DNA from: JBOHRE01 sp050732635
Lineage (GTDB): Bacteria; Gemmatimonadota; Gemmatimonadetes; Longimicrobiales; RSA9
Direction: 5' to 3'
Assembly: GCA_050732635.1 (NCBI GenBank)
Contig: JBOHRE010000069.1
Span: 1 to 17,200 of the forward strand
DNA length: 17,200 nucleotides
The notes below the pieces were generated by a model. The model ran no database searches, had not been told where the DNA came from, and saw only the letters and a program-made list of their open reading frames with translations. Both the position numbers and the translations under genes were made by a program. Below are positions 1 to 9,319 of this stretch, piece by piece; the stretch's first letter is position 1, and each line of letters opens with the position of its first letter.

Positions 1-834
1 GCTGCCGTCGGGCCGAACGATCTGGTCGTTCCGGAAGACATGGTGTACGTGCCGGGCGGCGTGAGCCGCATCGGCTCCGATGATGGCGCACCCGAGGAGC
101 GGCCAGCCTTCCGCGCGCGCGTCGCGCCGTTCCTGATGGACAGGCACCCGGTCACCGTGGCGCAGTTTCGCACCTTCGTCGAGGCTACCGGCCACGCCAC
201 CGATGCCGAGCGGCTGGGCAGCGGCGCGGTGTTCGACAGCCGCGCGGCCGAGTGGCGTCTGGTGGCCGGCGCGACCTGGCGTAACCCGCTCGGGCCTGAC
301 GGCGCCGCGGCGCAGGCCGACCACCCCGTGACCCAGGTCTCGTGGCACGACGCAGCGGCCTATGCTCGCTGGGCCGGCAAGCGGCTGCCGACCGAGGTCG
401 AGTGGGAGCACGCGGCACGCGGCGCGCGCGACCGCGCTGCGCCGTACGCGTGGGGCGACTCACTGATCCAACACGGCCGCCATCACGCGAACACCTGGCA
501 GGGCAGCTTCCCGGACCGCAACACCGCCGCCGACGGCTACCTGCTCACATCGCCGGTCGGCGCCTTCGGTCCCACCAGCCTGGGCCTGACCGACATGGGC
601 GGCAACGTGTGGGAGTGGACCGCCGACTGGTTCCGGCCGTATGCCGAGCGCGAGCGTGCCGTCCAGCCTGACGCCGGCGCCGAGAAGGTGCAGCGCGGCG
701 GCTCGTTCCTGTGTCACGAAAGCTACTGCCACGGCTATCGCGTCTCCGCGCGCAGCCACTCGACGCCCGAGAGCGCCTTCTTCCACGTCGGCTTCCGGTT
801 GGTTCAGGATCTCCCCCGGCGATCGCCCTCATGA
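1..834 (+). CDS. Formylglycine-generating enzyme (SUMF1/FGE family), 5' end outside window
   Basis: FGE oxidises a cysteine in type I sulfatases to the catalytic formylglycine. The frame is open from base 1, and the first ATG (base 40) already lies in the conserved opening block (MVYVPGG), so the true start is probably upstream. Numbered from that ATG, visible family landmarks are GSDDGAPEERPAF (12-24), KRLPTEVEWEHAARG (114-128), the MGGNVWEWTADW block (186-197) and the C-terminal RGGSFLCHESYC block (219-230) followed by RVSARS and GFR. Cys225 and Cys230 match the two catalytic cysteines of true FGEs, which most generic SUMF1-domain proteins lack. Its stop TGA overlaps the ATG of the GH43-like gene (ATGA), so the two are probably translationally coupled. 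No sulfatase lies in the window; its substrate is presumably encoded upstream or elsewhere. Family assignment is firm; the role as sulfatase activator is inferred from the cysteine pair. Confidence 0.9.
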   Translation, partial: AAVGPNDLVVPEDMVYVPGGVSRIGSDDGAPEERPAFRARVAPFLMDRHPVTVAQFRTFVEATGHATDAERLGSGAVFDSRAAEWRLVAGATWRNPLGPDGAAAQADHPVTQVSWHDAAAYARWAGKRLPTEVEWEHAARGARDRAAPYAWGDSLIQHGRHHANTWQGSFPDRNTAADGYLLTSPVGAFGPTSLGLTDMGGNVWEWTADWFRPYAERERAVQPDAGAEKVQRGGSFLCHESYCHGYRVSARSHSTPESAFFHVGFRLVQDLPRRSPS

Positions 835-2633
835 TGCGTTTTCGCCTCGCGCTGGCGCTGTGCGTGCTCACCGGCTGCTACGCCACCGCCTTCGCGCAAT
901 CGAGCGGCATACGCACCTACGCGAATCCGCTCGACATCGATTACAAGTACAACTTCGAGCAGCTCAACCAGGGGATCTCCTACCGGAGCGGCGCTGACCC
1001 GGTCATCGTCAACCACAAGGGAGAATACTTCCTCTTCGCGACCATCGCCGGTGGCTGGTGGCACTCACCGGATCTGATCCACTGGAGGTTTGTCGTACCG
1101 AACCGGTGGCCGTTCGAGGACATCGTCGCGCCAGCGGCACGGTCGGTACGCGACACCCTGTACCTGATGCAATCCACTACGGTGCCGCGGCCGATCCTCT
1201 TCTCGACCAACCCGGAGAGCGGTAGGCTCGAGTTCTACAACCGCCTGCTGCCGTCGCCGCCCGGCGCGCAGTCGCCGTTTGCCGAGAATCCGGCGACACC
1301 AGGCGCCGTGCCACCGGGTCCGTGGGATCCCGACATCTTCCATGACCCCGACACCGACAAGTGGTACATGTACTGGGGCTCGTCGAACTTCTATCCGCTC
1401 TTCGGTATCGAGCTCGACAAGAGCCGGCGACTCCTCTATGTCGACACGCCGGTGGCGTTCATTTCCCTGCACCCCGATCGGCACGGGTGGGAGCGGTTCG
1501 GCCGGGATCACCGTGAGACCCGCGCGCCCTTCATCGAGGGTGCCTGGATGACGAAGCACGCCGGCACGTACTATCTGCAGTATGCCGCGCCGGGGACCGA
1601 GTACAATGTCTACGCCAACGGCACGTACATTGGCGAGCATCCGCTCGGCCCGTTCACGTACGCTCCGTACAACCCGATCTCGTACAAGCCGGGCGGGTTC
1701 ATGACCGGCGCCGGCCACGGCAACACCTTCCGCGACGAGTACGGCAACTACTGGAACACAGGCACGCCCTGGATCGGCATCAACTGGAACTTCGAGCGAC
1801 GCATTGCCATGTTCCCGGCCGGGTTCGACACGGACGGACAGATGTTCGTCAGCACGCGGTTCGGGGACTTCCCCCATTGGGCCCCGACAGAAAAGTGGAC
1901 AGACAGGGACGCGCTCTTCACCGGTTGGATGCTGCTCTCCTACCGCAAACCCGTGGAGTCGTCCTCGGTGCGGGATACCTTTCCGCCGAGCAACGTCACG
2001 GACGAGGATCCGCGAACCTTCTGGGTGGCCCGATCGAACCGGGCCGGCGAATGGCTGACGATCGACCTGCAGCACGAGCGTGATGTGAAGGCTCTGCAGG
2101 TGAATTTCGTGGACTACGACTCCAACATCTTCGACAGTGACTCGACCGTCTACACGCAGTTCAGAGTGTATCACTCGCGTGACGGTGAGCGCTGGAGCGC
2201 GATCGCCGATCTCACGGGTGAAACGCGCGATCGGCCGAATGCCTACATCGAGCTGCCACAGCCGGTGACGACGCGGTACCTCAAGTACGAGCACGTGTAC
2301 GTCGCCTCGCCCAACCTCGCCATCAGCGATATCCGCGTCTTCGGTAACGGGAGCGGCAGGCCGCCGGCGACGCCCGCCGGTCTGACGGTGCGTCGCGATG
2401 CCGACCCGCGCAATGCATTCATCACGTGGCAACGCGTGCCGGACGTGGTCGGCTACAACGTCCTCTGGGGCATTGCTCCGACGAAGCTCTATCAGACGTA
2501 TCAGGTGTTCGCCGATCAGGGTGAAGCGCTCGAGCTCCGAGCGCTGACGGTGGGGCAGGACTATTACTTCGCGATCGAGGCGTTCGACGAGATCGGCGTG
2601 TCGAACGTGAGCACGACCGTGCACCTGCGGTGA
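831..2633 (+). CDS. Exported GH43-like glycoside hydrolase with F5/8C and fibronectin III domains
   Basis: A 600-residue exported glycosidase. The start at 831 follows from the ATGA overlap with the previous stop and gives a clean signal peptide; the open frame runs further upstream but there it is antisense-like shadow of the FGE gene. Residues 1-22 are a signal sequence ending in AFA (SPase I), but LTGC at 13-16 also fits a lipobox, so it may be a lipoprotein. Residues about 50-350 form a GH43-type five-bladed propeller: GADP (Asp56, general base position), PWDPDIF (Asp166/Asp168 region, pKa modulator), FIEGAW (Glu236, general acid) and GAGHGNTF (His296). Residues about 375-505 resemble a discoidin/F5/8C carbohydrate-binding domain, and 512-600 a fibronectin III domain (ITWQRVPDVVGYNVLW). 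GH43 members act on arabinans, xylans or galactans; the exact substrate cannot be read here. Pairing with FGE hints at a sulfated glycan. Confidence 0.86.
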   Translation: MMRFRLALALCVLTGCYATAFAQSSGIRTYANPLDIDYKYNFEQLNQGISYRSGADPVIVNHKGEYFLFATIAGGWWHSPDLIHWRFVVPNRWPFEDIVAPAARSVRDTLYLMQSTTVPRPILFSTNPESGRLEFYNRLLPSPPGAQSPFAENPATPGAVPPGPWDPDIFHDPDTDKWYMYWGSSNFYPLFGIELDKSRRLLYVDTPVAFISLHPDRHGWERFGRDHRETRAPFIEGAWMTKHAGTYYLQYAAPGTEYNVYANGTYIGEHPLGPFTYAPYNPISYKPGGFMTGAGHGNTFRDEYGNYWNTGTPWIGINWNFERRIAMFPAGFDTDGQMFVSTRFGDFPHWAPTEKWTDRDALFTGWMLLSYRKPVESSSVRDTFPPSNVTDEDPRTFWVARSNRAGEWLTIDLQHERDVKALQVNFVDYDSNIFDSDSTVYTQFRVYHSRDGERWSAIADLTGETRDRPNAYIELPQPVTTRYLKYEHVYVASPNLAISDIRVFGNGSGRPPATPAGLTVRRDADPRNAFITWQRVPDVVGYNVLWGIAPTKLYQTYQVFADQGEALELRALTVGQDYYFAIEAFDEIGVSNVSTTVHLR

Positions 2634-2635
2634 CA

Positions 2636-2656
2636 GCGCCTCGTTCCGAGCGGCGC
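2636..2656. terminator. Hairpin between two convergent genes, possible bidirectional terminator
   Basis: GCGCC TCG - TTC - CGA (GC bulge) GGCGC forms an imperfect 8-bp stem in the 28-bp gap between the stops of the GH43-like gene and the terC-type gene. There is no T-run on either side, so intrinsic termination is uncertain. Confidence 0.3.
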
Positions 2657-2661
2657 AGGCG

Positions 2662-3429
2662 TCACGCACTCGGCGCCGGCGCGGACGGCTCCGGAACGTA
2701 GGCCTCCCGGAAGCGGACCGGTATCTCTGCGGTCTTCTTGTGCCGCAGGTTGAGCGCCTCGACGAACACGGAAAAGCCCATCGCGAAGTAGATGTATCCC
2801 TTCGATATGTGCTGATCGAACCCCTCGGCGATCAGCGTGACGCCGATCAGCAGCAGGAAGCTGAGCGCGAGCATCTTGACTGTCGGGTGGCGCTCGACGA
2901 ACCGGCTGACAGGACCCGCGAACACCATCATGAAGCCGATCGCGATGACGACGGCGGCGACCATGATGGCGACCTCGTCCACCATGCCGACGGCGGTGAT
3001 GACGGAATCGAGCGAGAAGACGACGTCGAGCAGCATGATCTGCACGATAACGCTCGCGAACGACGGCGGGACACGCCGTGATGAATGACCTTCCTCGCCT
3101 TCGAGCTTCTGGTGGATCTCGTGAGTACTCTTCGCCAACAGGAATAGGCCGCCGCCGACGAGGATGAGGTCGCGGCCCGAGATCTCCTGCTCGAGCACGT
3201 TGAACAGCGGCCCGGTCAACCGGATGATCCAAGCTATGGAGAAGAGTAGCGCGATGCGCGTGAGCATCGCGAGCGCCAGGCCAAGCCGCCGCGCACGGTC
3301 CTGCTGGTTCACTGGTAGCTTGCCGGCGAGGATCGAGATGAATACGACGTTGTCGATGCCGAGGACCACCTCGAGAGCCGTGAGCGTGACGAGCGCGATC
3401 CAGACCTGCGGGTCGGTCAGCCAGTCCAT
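2662..3429 (-). CDS. TerC family integral membrane protein
   Basis: A 255-residue polytopic inner-membrane protein of the TerC/Alx family, members of which have been linked to manganese export and tellurite resistance. The ATG has a GAGGT ribosome-binding site about 9 nt upstream. Hydrophobic segments lie at about 10-35, 50-73, 86-100, 125-148, 152-172, 185-202 and 211-226. The family signatures are the acidic intramembrane motifs LEVVLGIDNVVF (19-30, Glu20 and Asp26) and LLDVVFSLDSVITAVGM (133-149, Asp135 and Asp141). The loop near 101-122 is charged (KLEGEEGH), and the C-terminus is a Pro/Ala-rich cytoplasmic tail. It is convergent with the glycosidase gene and divergent from the sugar-binding-protein gene, so it looks functionally separate from the sugar genes. 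I looked for a yybP-ykoY manganese riboswitch upstream and did not recognise one. Confidence 0.88.
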   Translation of the reverse strand: MDWLTDPQVWIALVTLTALEVVLGIDNVVFISILAGKLPVNQQDRARRLGLALAMLTRIALLFSIAWIIRLTGPLFNVLEQEISGRDLILVGGGLFLLAKSTHEIHQKLEGEEGHSSRRVPPSFASVIVQIMLLDVVFSLDSVITAVGMVDEVAIMVAAVVIAIGFMMVFAGPVSRFVERHPTVKMLALSFLLLIGVTLIAEGFDQHISKGYIYFAMGFSVFVEALNLRHKKTAEIPVRFREAYVPEPSAPAPSA

Positions 3430-3549
3430 GGAACGTGCACCTCGCTGCTGAGGCGTGGATGACGGCGTCCGGCGGAGGCCGGCCCGCGTGAACGGCGACG
3501 CAAGATAATGACTTTGCGCCCGACGTAGGACGGTACGAGATTCGACCTC

Positions 3550-3690
3550 ATGCTCAGCGCCCGCCGTGTACTTCCGGCTCTCGTCGGCGCGCCCTGGATC
3601 ACCGCGCAGGCGTGCACCGGCCGGCAGCCCGCGCGGCTGCCGGCAGAAGCGGTGTTCGCGGCCGTTGCAGCGGCCCCGAGAGGCGTGTGA
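3550..3690 (+). CDS. Possible 46-residue upstream ORF or leader of the sugar ABC operon
   Basis: An ATG at 3550 opens a 46-residue frame (begins MLSARRVLPALVG, ends APRGV) whose stop TGA overlaps the likely GTG start of the binding-protein gene (GTGA at 3687-3690). The peptide has a hydrophobic start and no family resemblance I can name. The exact stop-start overlap would suit translational coupling, but in GC-rich DNA short open frames arise easily and no good ribosome-binding site precedes it. Treat as a weak candidate. Confidence 0.18.
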   Translation: MLSARRVLPALVGAPWITAQACTGRQPARLPAEAVFAAVAAAPRGV

Positions 3691-4973
3691 GGGGCGGCGC
3701 CGGCATTACCAGGATGCTCGCGCTGGCGGCGAGCACGCTGGCCGCCGGCTGTGGCCGCGGCGCGGAGGATCCGGCCACGCTCGAGTTCTGGGCCATGGGC
3801 CGCGAGGGCGAGGTCGTGCAGCAGCTCATGCCGGCGTTCGAGCAGGAGAACCCTGGCGTGCGCGTCAGGGTGCAGCAGATCCCGTGGACGGCCGCCCACG
3901 AGAAGCTGCTGACCGCCTTCGTCGGCCGCGCCACGCCGGACATCGCGCAGCTCGGCAACACCTGGGTCCCGGAGTTCGCCGCGATCGGCGCGATCGAGCC
4001 ACTCGACGGCTGGATCGCGGCGTCCGCCGCGCTCGGCCCGGATGATTACTTCCCGGGGATCTGGGACACCAACCTGGTCGATGGCCGCGTGCACGGCGTG
4101 CCGTGGTACGTGGACACGCGCCTGCTCTTCTACCGCAGCGACCTGCTCGCTCAGGCGGGCTGGGACCGCCCGCCCCGCACCTGGGACGAATGGCTGCGCG
4201 CGATGCGCGACGTGAAGCGTCACGGCGCCGACTGGGCCATCCTGCTGCCGACCGACGAGTGGGACAAGCTGATCATGTTCGCGCTCGCAGCCGGCGCGCC
4301 GCTGCTGCGCGATGGCGGCCGCTACGGCGCGTTCGACGAGCCGCGGTTCCGGCAGGCGTTCGAGTTCTATCTCGGGCTGTTCCGCGAGGGGCTGGCGCCG
4401 CCGCAGGCGAGGCATCAGGTCGCGAACCGCTATCAGCAGTTCGCCGAGGGCGAGCTGGCCATGTACCTGACCGGCCCCTGGGACATCGGCGAGTTCCGCC
4501 GCCGGCTGCCGCCCGGCCTCGAGGATGCGTGGGCGACGGCGCCACTGCCGGCACCGGAGGGCGTCGAGCCGCCGGGCTGGTCCTTCGCCGGCGGCTCGAG
4601 CCTCGTGCTGTTCGCCGCGTCGCCGCGCAAGGAGCTGGCGTGGCGGCTGATCGAGTTCCTGTCCCGGCCCGAGCAGCAGGTCCGCTTCTATCAGCTCACG
4701 GGCGATCTGCCGTCACGGCGCGACGCGTGGAACGACCCGGTGCTCGCCAATGACACGAAGGTGCGCGCCTTCTACACGCAGCTCGAGCGCACACGCGCGT
4801 TGCCGGCTGTGCCCGAGATCGAAGAGATCATGTACGAGACCGTGGAGCACAGCGAGGCCGCGGTGCGCGGCACGGTCACGCCGGCGCAGGCCGTGGCCGC
4901 CATGGACCGCGCGGTCGACCGCATCCTCGCCAAGCGTCGCTGGCTGCTGGCGCGACGCGAGCCGCTGCCGTGA
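3687..4973 (+). CDS. ABC sugar transporter, extracellular solute-binding lipoprotein (family 1)
   Basis: A binding protein of the CUT1 (maltose/oligosaccharide) class, captured from outside the membrane and docking to the two permeases that follow. I prefer the GTG at 3687 (428 residues): it is preceded by GAGAGG and yields a short lipoprotein signal, with Arg2 and Arg9, a hydrophobic stretch, and LAAGC with Cys22 as lipid anchor. An ATG at 3714 would leave no basic n-region; the longer frame from 3612 adds an Arg-rich stretch unlike a signal peptide. Mature-protein landmarks are LEFWAMGREGEVVQQLMPAFE at the start, TPDIAQLGNTWVPEFAA, GVPWYVDTRLLFYRSDLL, the GELAMYLTGPWDIGEF block and KELAWRLIEFLSRPEQQ. 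Its stop overlaps the next GTG by four bases (GTGA), so it heads an operon with both permeases. The sugar bound is not evident; the GH1 neighbour suggests a beta-linked oligosaccharide. Confidence 0.88.
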   Translation: MRGGAGITRMLALAASTLAAGCGRGAEDPATLEFWAMGREGEVVQQLMPAFEQENPGVRVRVQQIPWTAAHEKLLTAFVGRATPDIAQLGNTWVPEFAAIGAIEPLDGWIAASAALGPDDYFPGIWDTNLVDGRVHGVPWYVDTRLLFYRSDLLAQAGWDRPPRTWDEWLRAMRDVKRHGADWAILLPTDEWDKLIMFALAAGAPLLRDGGRYGAFDEPRFRQAFEFYLGLFREGLAPPQARHQVANRYQQFAEGELAMYLTGPWDIGEFRRRLPPGLEDAWATAPLPAPEGVEPPGWSFAGGSSLVLFAASPRKELAWRLIEFLSRPEQQVRFYQLTGDLPSRRDAWNDPVLANDTKVRAFYTQLERTRALPAVPEIEEIMYETVEHSEAAVRGTVTPAQAVAAMDRAVDRILAKRRWLLARREPLP

Positions 4974-5920
4974 GCACCGGCACGCCCGGCGCCGAGGCTC
5001 GGCCTGCGCCGACCGCGCCGAACACACGCGACGCAGCGGCCAAGCTGGAGGGTCGAGGCGCGGCGCCCTGGCTGTTCCTCGCGCCCGCGCTGCTCGTGCT
5101 CGGCGTCTTCTTCTTCCTACCGGTCGCAGGCGCGTTCCTGCTGAGCCTGACGGATTTCGACATCTACGCCATTGCGGATCCGGCCAACGTACGCGTCGGC
5201 TGGCTCGACAACTACGTCCGGCTGCTGCGGGACCCGCTGTTCTGGACCGCGCTCGGCAACACCTTCTACTTCGTGCTGGTCGGCGGGCCTTTGTCCGTGG
5301 CGGTTTCGCTCGCGGCCGCGCTGCTCGTGAACGCGCGCACCGCTCGCCTGCGGCCGCTGTTCCGCACCATCTACTTCGCGCCCGTCGTCACCACGCTGGT
5401 CGCCGTTGCGATCGTGTGGCGCTACCTGCTGCACGCCGATTACGGCCTGCTGAACCACGCGCTCGGTGTCTTCGGGATCGGCCCGATCGACTGGCTCGGC
5501 GAGCCGCGCTGGGCCATGCCCTCGATCATCCTGCTCGCGGTCTGGAAGAATTTCGGCTACAACATGATCATCTTCGTGGCCGGCCTGCAGAATATCCCGG
5601 CCTATCTCTACGAGGCCGCCGAGATCGATGGCGCCGGCCCGCTGCACCGCTTCCGCCACGTGACCCTGCCGATGCTCGCGCCGACCTTCCTGTTCGTCGG
5701 CATCGTCACCATGATCGGCTACTTCCAGCTCTTCGCCGAGCCCTATGTGATGACGGCCGGCGGCCCCGTCAACAGCACGCTCAGCGTGGTCCTCTACATG
5801 TACGAGGAAGGCTTCCGCTGGTGGCGCATGGGGTACGCCGCCGCGATCGCGTTCGTGCTCTTCCTGATCATCATGGCCGCGACCCTCCTCCAGCTCCGGC
5901 TGCAGCGGAGCACCGCATGA
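4970..5920 (+). CDS. ABC sugar transporter permease, MalF/UgpA type
   Basis: A 316-residue inner-membrane permease, first of the pair forming the channel of the CUT1 importer. The GTG at 4970 overlaps the previous stop. A soluble, Pro/Ala-rich N-terminal 30 residues precede the first membrane segment (about 33-61). Further hydrophobic segments are at about 96-120, 133-155, 183-205, 236-258 and 287-309, giving six in all. The EAA loop that contacts the ATPase is EAAEIDGAGPLHRFRHVTLP (215-234), with the conserved Gly at 221. Its stop overlaps the second permease start (ATGA), so translation is coupled. The MalF-type position in the operon (before the MalG-type gene) is the usual order. Confidence 0.92.
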   Translation: MSTGTPGAEARPAPTAPNTRDAAAKLEGRGAAPWLFLAPALLVLGVFFFLPVAGAFLLSLTDFDIYAIADPANVRVGWLDNYVRLLRDPLFWTALGNTFYFVLVGGPLSVAVSLAAALLVNARTARLRPLFRTIYFAPVVTTLVAVAIVWRYLLHADYGLLNHALGVFGIGPIDWLGEPRWAMPSIILLAVWKNFGYNMIIFVAGLQNIPAYLYEAAEIDGAGPLHRFRHVTLPMLAPTFLFVGIVTMIGYFQLFAEPYVMTAGGPVNSTLSVVLYMYEEGFRWWRMGYAAAIAFVLFLIIMAATLLQLRLQRSTA

Positions 5921-6741
5921 ACCGACGACCGGCGGCCGGGACGTTGCTCGTCAACGCCGCGCTCGCGGGCGCGGCGCTGCTGACCCTGACACCCCTGCTC
6001 TGGATGATCTCGGCATCGTTCATGGCACCGGGCGAGTCGACCCGCTTCCCGCCCCCACTGCTGCCGGACGCACCAACGCTCGAGCACTACCGCGAGCTGT
6101 TCATCCGTCTCGACCTCGGCCGCTACGCGTTCAACAGCGCACTCATCGCGCTCGGCGTGACCGCGATCTCGCTGCTCTTCAATTCGCTGGCGGGCTACGC
6201 GTTCGCGAAGCTCGAGTTCCGCGGCCGCGACCGGCTGTTCACCCTGCTGCTCGCCGGTCTCGTCATCCCGGTTCAGGTGGCCATGCTGCCGCTGTTCCTG
6301 CTGATGCGCGAGCTCGGCCTGGTCAACACCTATTGGGGCGTGATCGTGCCGATGATGGCCACCATCTTCGGCATCTTCCTGGTCCGTCAGTTCGCGCTGT
6401 CGATCCCCGACGAGCTGCTCGAGGCCGCCCGCGTCGAGGGCGCAGGCGAGCTGCGCATCTACGTCTCGGTCGTGCTGCCGCTGCTCCGACCGATCCTGGT
6501 CACGCTCGCGGTCTTCACCTTCATGACCGCATGGAACGACTTCATGTGGCCGCTCATCGTGCTGACGGACCAGGACATGTTCACGCTACCCGTCGCGCTG
6601 GCGAACCTCTCCGGCGAGCACTACCAGGACACCGAGCTGATGATGGCCGCCTCGGTGCTGACCACGCTGCCCGTGCTGCTGCTGTTCCTGCTCGCACAGC
6701 GCTACTATGTCGAGGGGATCATGCTGGGCAGCATCAAATGA
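5917..6741 (+). CDS. ABC sugar transporter permease, MalG/UgpE type
   Basis: A 274-residue inner-membrane permease, partner of the preceding one. The ATG at 5917 is fixed by the ATGA overlap and by GGAG six bases upstream. Membrane segments are at about 9-32, 75-97, 107-130, 137-158, 188-205 and 242-260. The EAA loop is EAARVEGAGELRIYVSVVLP (169-188), followed by FTFMTAWNDFMWPLIVL, characteristic of MalG-type permeases of the CUT1 class. The C-terminus ends in EGIMLGSIK, close to the usual GxxKG ending of the family. It is the last gene of the three-gene plus-strand operon, ending two bases before the stop of the convergent GH1 gene, so there is no room for a dedicated terminator between them. 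The ATPase that should power it is encoded separately at 8153. Confidence 0.93.
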   Translation: MNRRPAAGTLLVNAALAGAALLTLTPLLWMISASFMAPGESTRFPPPLLPDAPTLEHYRELFIRLDLGRYAFNSALIALGVTAISLLFNSLAGYAFAKLEFRGRDRLFTLLLAGLVIPVQVAMLPLFLLMRELGLVNTYWGVIVPMMATIFGIFLVRQFALSIPDELLEAARVEGAGELRIYVSVVLPLLRPILVTLAVFTFMTAWNDFMWPLIVLTDQDMFTLPVALANLSGEHYQDTELMMAASVLTTLPVLLLFLLAQRYYVEGIMLGSIK

Positions 6742-6743
6742 CC

Positions 6744-8096
6744 TCAGCCGGCCAGCACCGCGCCGCCGCTGTGGATCACATCGCGATAGAAGTAGGCGCT
6801 CGATTTCGGCGTGCGGCGCAGCGTCTCGTAGTCCACGTGGACGATGCCGAACCGTTTGGAGTAGCCGTGACTCCACTCGAAGTTGTCGAGCAACGACCAG
6901 GCGAAGTAGCCGCGCAGGTCGACGCCTCGCTCGATGGCGTCATGGGCCGCGCGCAGGTGCTCGCGGTAGTACCAGACGCGCAGCGGATCGTGCAGGCAGC
7001 CGTCCACCGCCGCCGGCGGATCGTAGAACGCGGCGCCGTTCTCCGTGATGTACAGCGGCATGTCGCCATAGCGGTCGCGGACCCAGACGAGCGTCTCGGT
7101 CAGCGCCGGCGCGCATACCTCCCAGCCCGTTTCCGTGTGGATGCTGCGTGGCTGCGGCACCGCGCCCGCGCCGACCGGCCAGGCGGAGGCGTCCTCGCGG
7201 ACCACGCTGCGCTTGTAATAATTGATGCCCAGAAAATCGAGCGGCTCGGTCAACGTGCCGGCCTCCGCAGTCGCGATCTCCGGCCACGCCTCGCCGAAGA
7301 TCTCGCGCAGCTCCTCGGGGTATTCGCCGAGCAGCAGCGGATCCAGGTACTGCCGATTCATGTACGCGTGCGCGCGCGCCGCGGCGGCCTGGTCTTCTGC
7401 CGAGCCCGATGCCGCGTGCTGTGGCTCCAGGTTCACGACGATGCCGATCTGGTTGCGACCCTCCGCACGGTAGGCCCGCACCGCCTCGCCGTGCGCGCGC
7501 AGCTGGTTGTGCGATACGATCGGCGCCTCGAACCGGCTGCGGTGGCCGGGCGCGAGCGCGCCGTGCAGATAGCCGCCGTCGCTCACGACCCACGGCTCGT
7601 TCAGCGTGACCCAGTGCGCGACGCGGTCATCCAGCCGGCGGAACACCACACGCGCGTAATCGGCGAACCACGCCGCGACGTCCCGGTTCAGCCAGCCGCC
7701 GCGGTCGTCGATCGCGGCCGGCAGGTCCCAGTGGTAGAGCGTGACCAGCGGGCGGACGCCTGCTTCCAGCAGTGCATCGACCAGGGCGTCATAGAAGGCG
7801 AGCCCGGCTTCGTTGACGCGCCCGGTCCCCGCCGGCAGGATCCGCGGCCACGCGATGCTGAAGCGGTAGGCATTGAGCCCGAGCTCGCGCATGAGTGCGA
7901 CGTCGTCGCGCCACCGACGGTAGTGGTCGCAGGCGACGTCGCCCGTGTCGCCGTTCGTCACCAGGCCGGGCGTGTGGCTGAACCGCCCCCAGATGCTCGG
8001 GCCCGCGCCGTCGGCCAGCGGCGAGCCCTCGATCTGATACGCGGACGTCGCGGCGCCCCAGAGGAACCCATCGGGAAAGCGGTAGGCTTGACTCAT
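6744..8096 (-). CDS. GH1 family beta-glucosidase
   Basis: A 450-residue cytoplasmic retaining glycosidase of GH1, normal length for bacterial beta-glucosidases and with no signal peptide. The ATG at 8096 (MSQAYRFPDGFLWGAATSAY) gives the standard N-terminus; a TTG-initiated extension to 8141 adds only Arg-rich sequence and is rejected. Key residues are Gln21 and His122 (substrate binding), TLNEP with acid/base Glu167, LGINYY (289-294), ITENG with nucleophile Glu352, and SLLDNFEW with Glu407 (sugar O4/O6 contact). It is tail-to-tail with the permease and head-to-head with the ATPase gene, which suits hydrolysis of imported cellobiose-like or other beta-linked disaccharides. Beta-galactosidase or beta-fucosidase activity is also known in this family, so the exact sugar is inferred. 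Confidence 0.95.
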   Translation of the reverse strand: MSQAYRFPDGFLWGAATSAYQIEGSPLADGAGPSIWGRFSHTPGLVTNGDTGDVACDHYRRWRDDVALMRELGLNAYRFSIAWPRILPAGTGRVNEAGLAFYDALVDALLEAGVRPLVTLYHWDLPAAIDDRGGWLNRDVAAWFADYARVVFRRLDDRVAHWVTLNEPWVVSDGGYLHGALAPGHRSRFEAPIVSHNQLRAHGEAVRAYRAEGRNQIGIVVNLEPQHAASGSAEDQAAAARAHAYMNRQYLDPLLLGEYPEELREIFGEAWPEIATAEAGTLTEPLDFLGINYYKRSVVREDASAWPVGAGAVPQPRSIHTETGWEVCAPALTETLVWVRDRYGDMPLYITENGAAFYDPPAAVDGCLHDPLRVWYYREHLRAAHDAIERGVDLRGYFAWSLLDNFEWSHGYSKRFGIVHVDYETLRRTPKSSAYFYRDVIHSGGAVLAG

Positions 8097-8152
8097 GCGC
8101 CGAGCAGGACGTCGCCGGCTACCGGCCGCCTCCGGCCGCAACCCAGCTGACC
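8097..8152. promoter_or_regulatory. Short divergent intergenic region between GH1 and ATPase genes
   Basis: Only 56 bp separate the two divergent start codons, so any promoters for GH1 and the ATPase must lie here or inside the coding ends. It holds a direct repeat CCGGCCG-CCT-CCGGCCG, each unit containing the palindrome CGGCCG. I see no clear -35/-10 boxes and no strong ribosome-binding site on either side. An operator role for the repeat is only a guess. Confidence 0.25.

Positions 8153-9319
<1,167 letters not shown>

Noticed and set aside
1065..2669. 534-residue open frame on the minus strand
   Set aside because: Entirely antisense to the GH43-like gene; Arg/Val-rich, no domain, typical GC-rich shadow.
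3430..3549. Manganese riboswitch upstream of the TerC-type gene
   Set aside because: The conserved core of the yybP-ykoY element could not be found by eye on the minus strand.
6333..8150. 605-residue open frame on the plus strand
   Set aside because: Antisense to GH1 and out of frame with the permease; no family motif, while both real genes carry clear active-site or EAA motifs.
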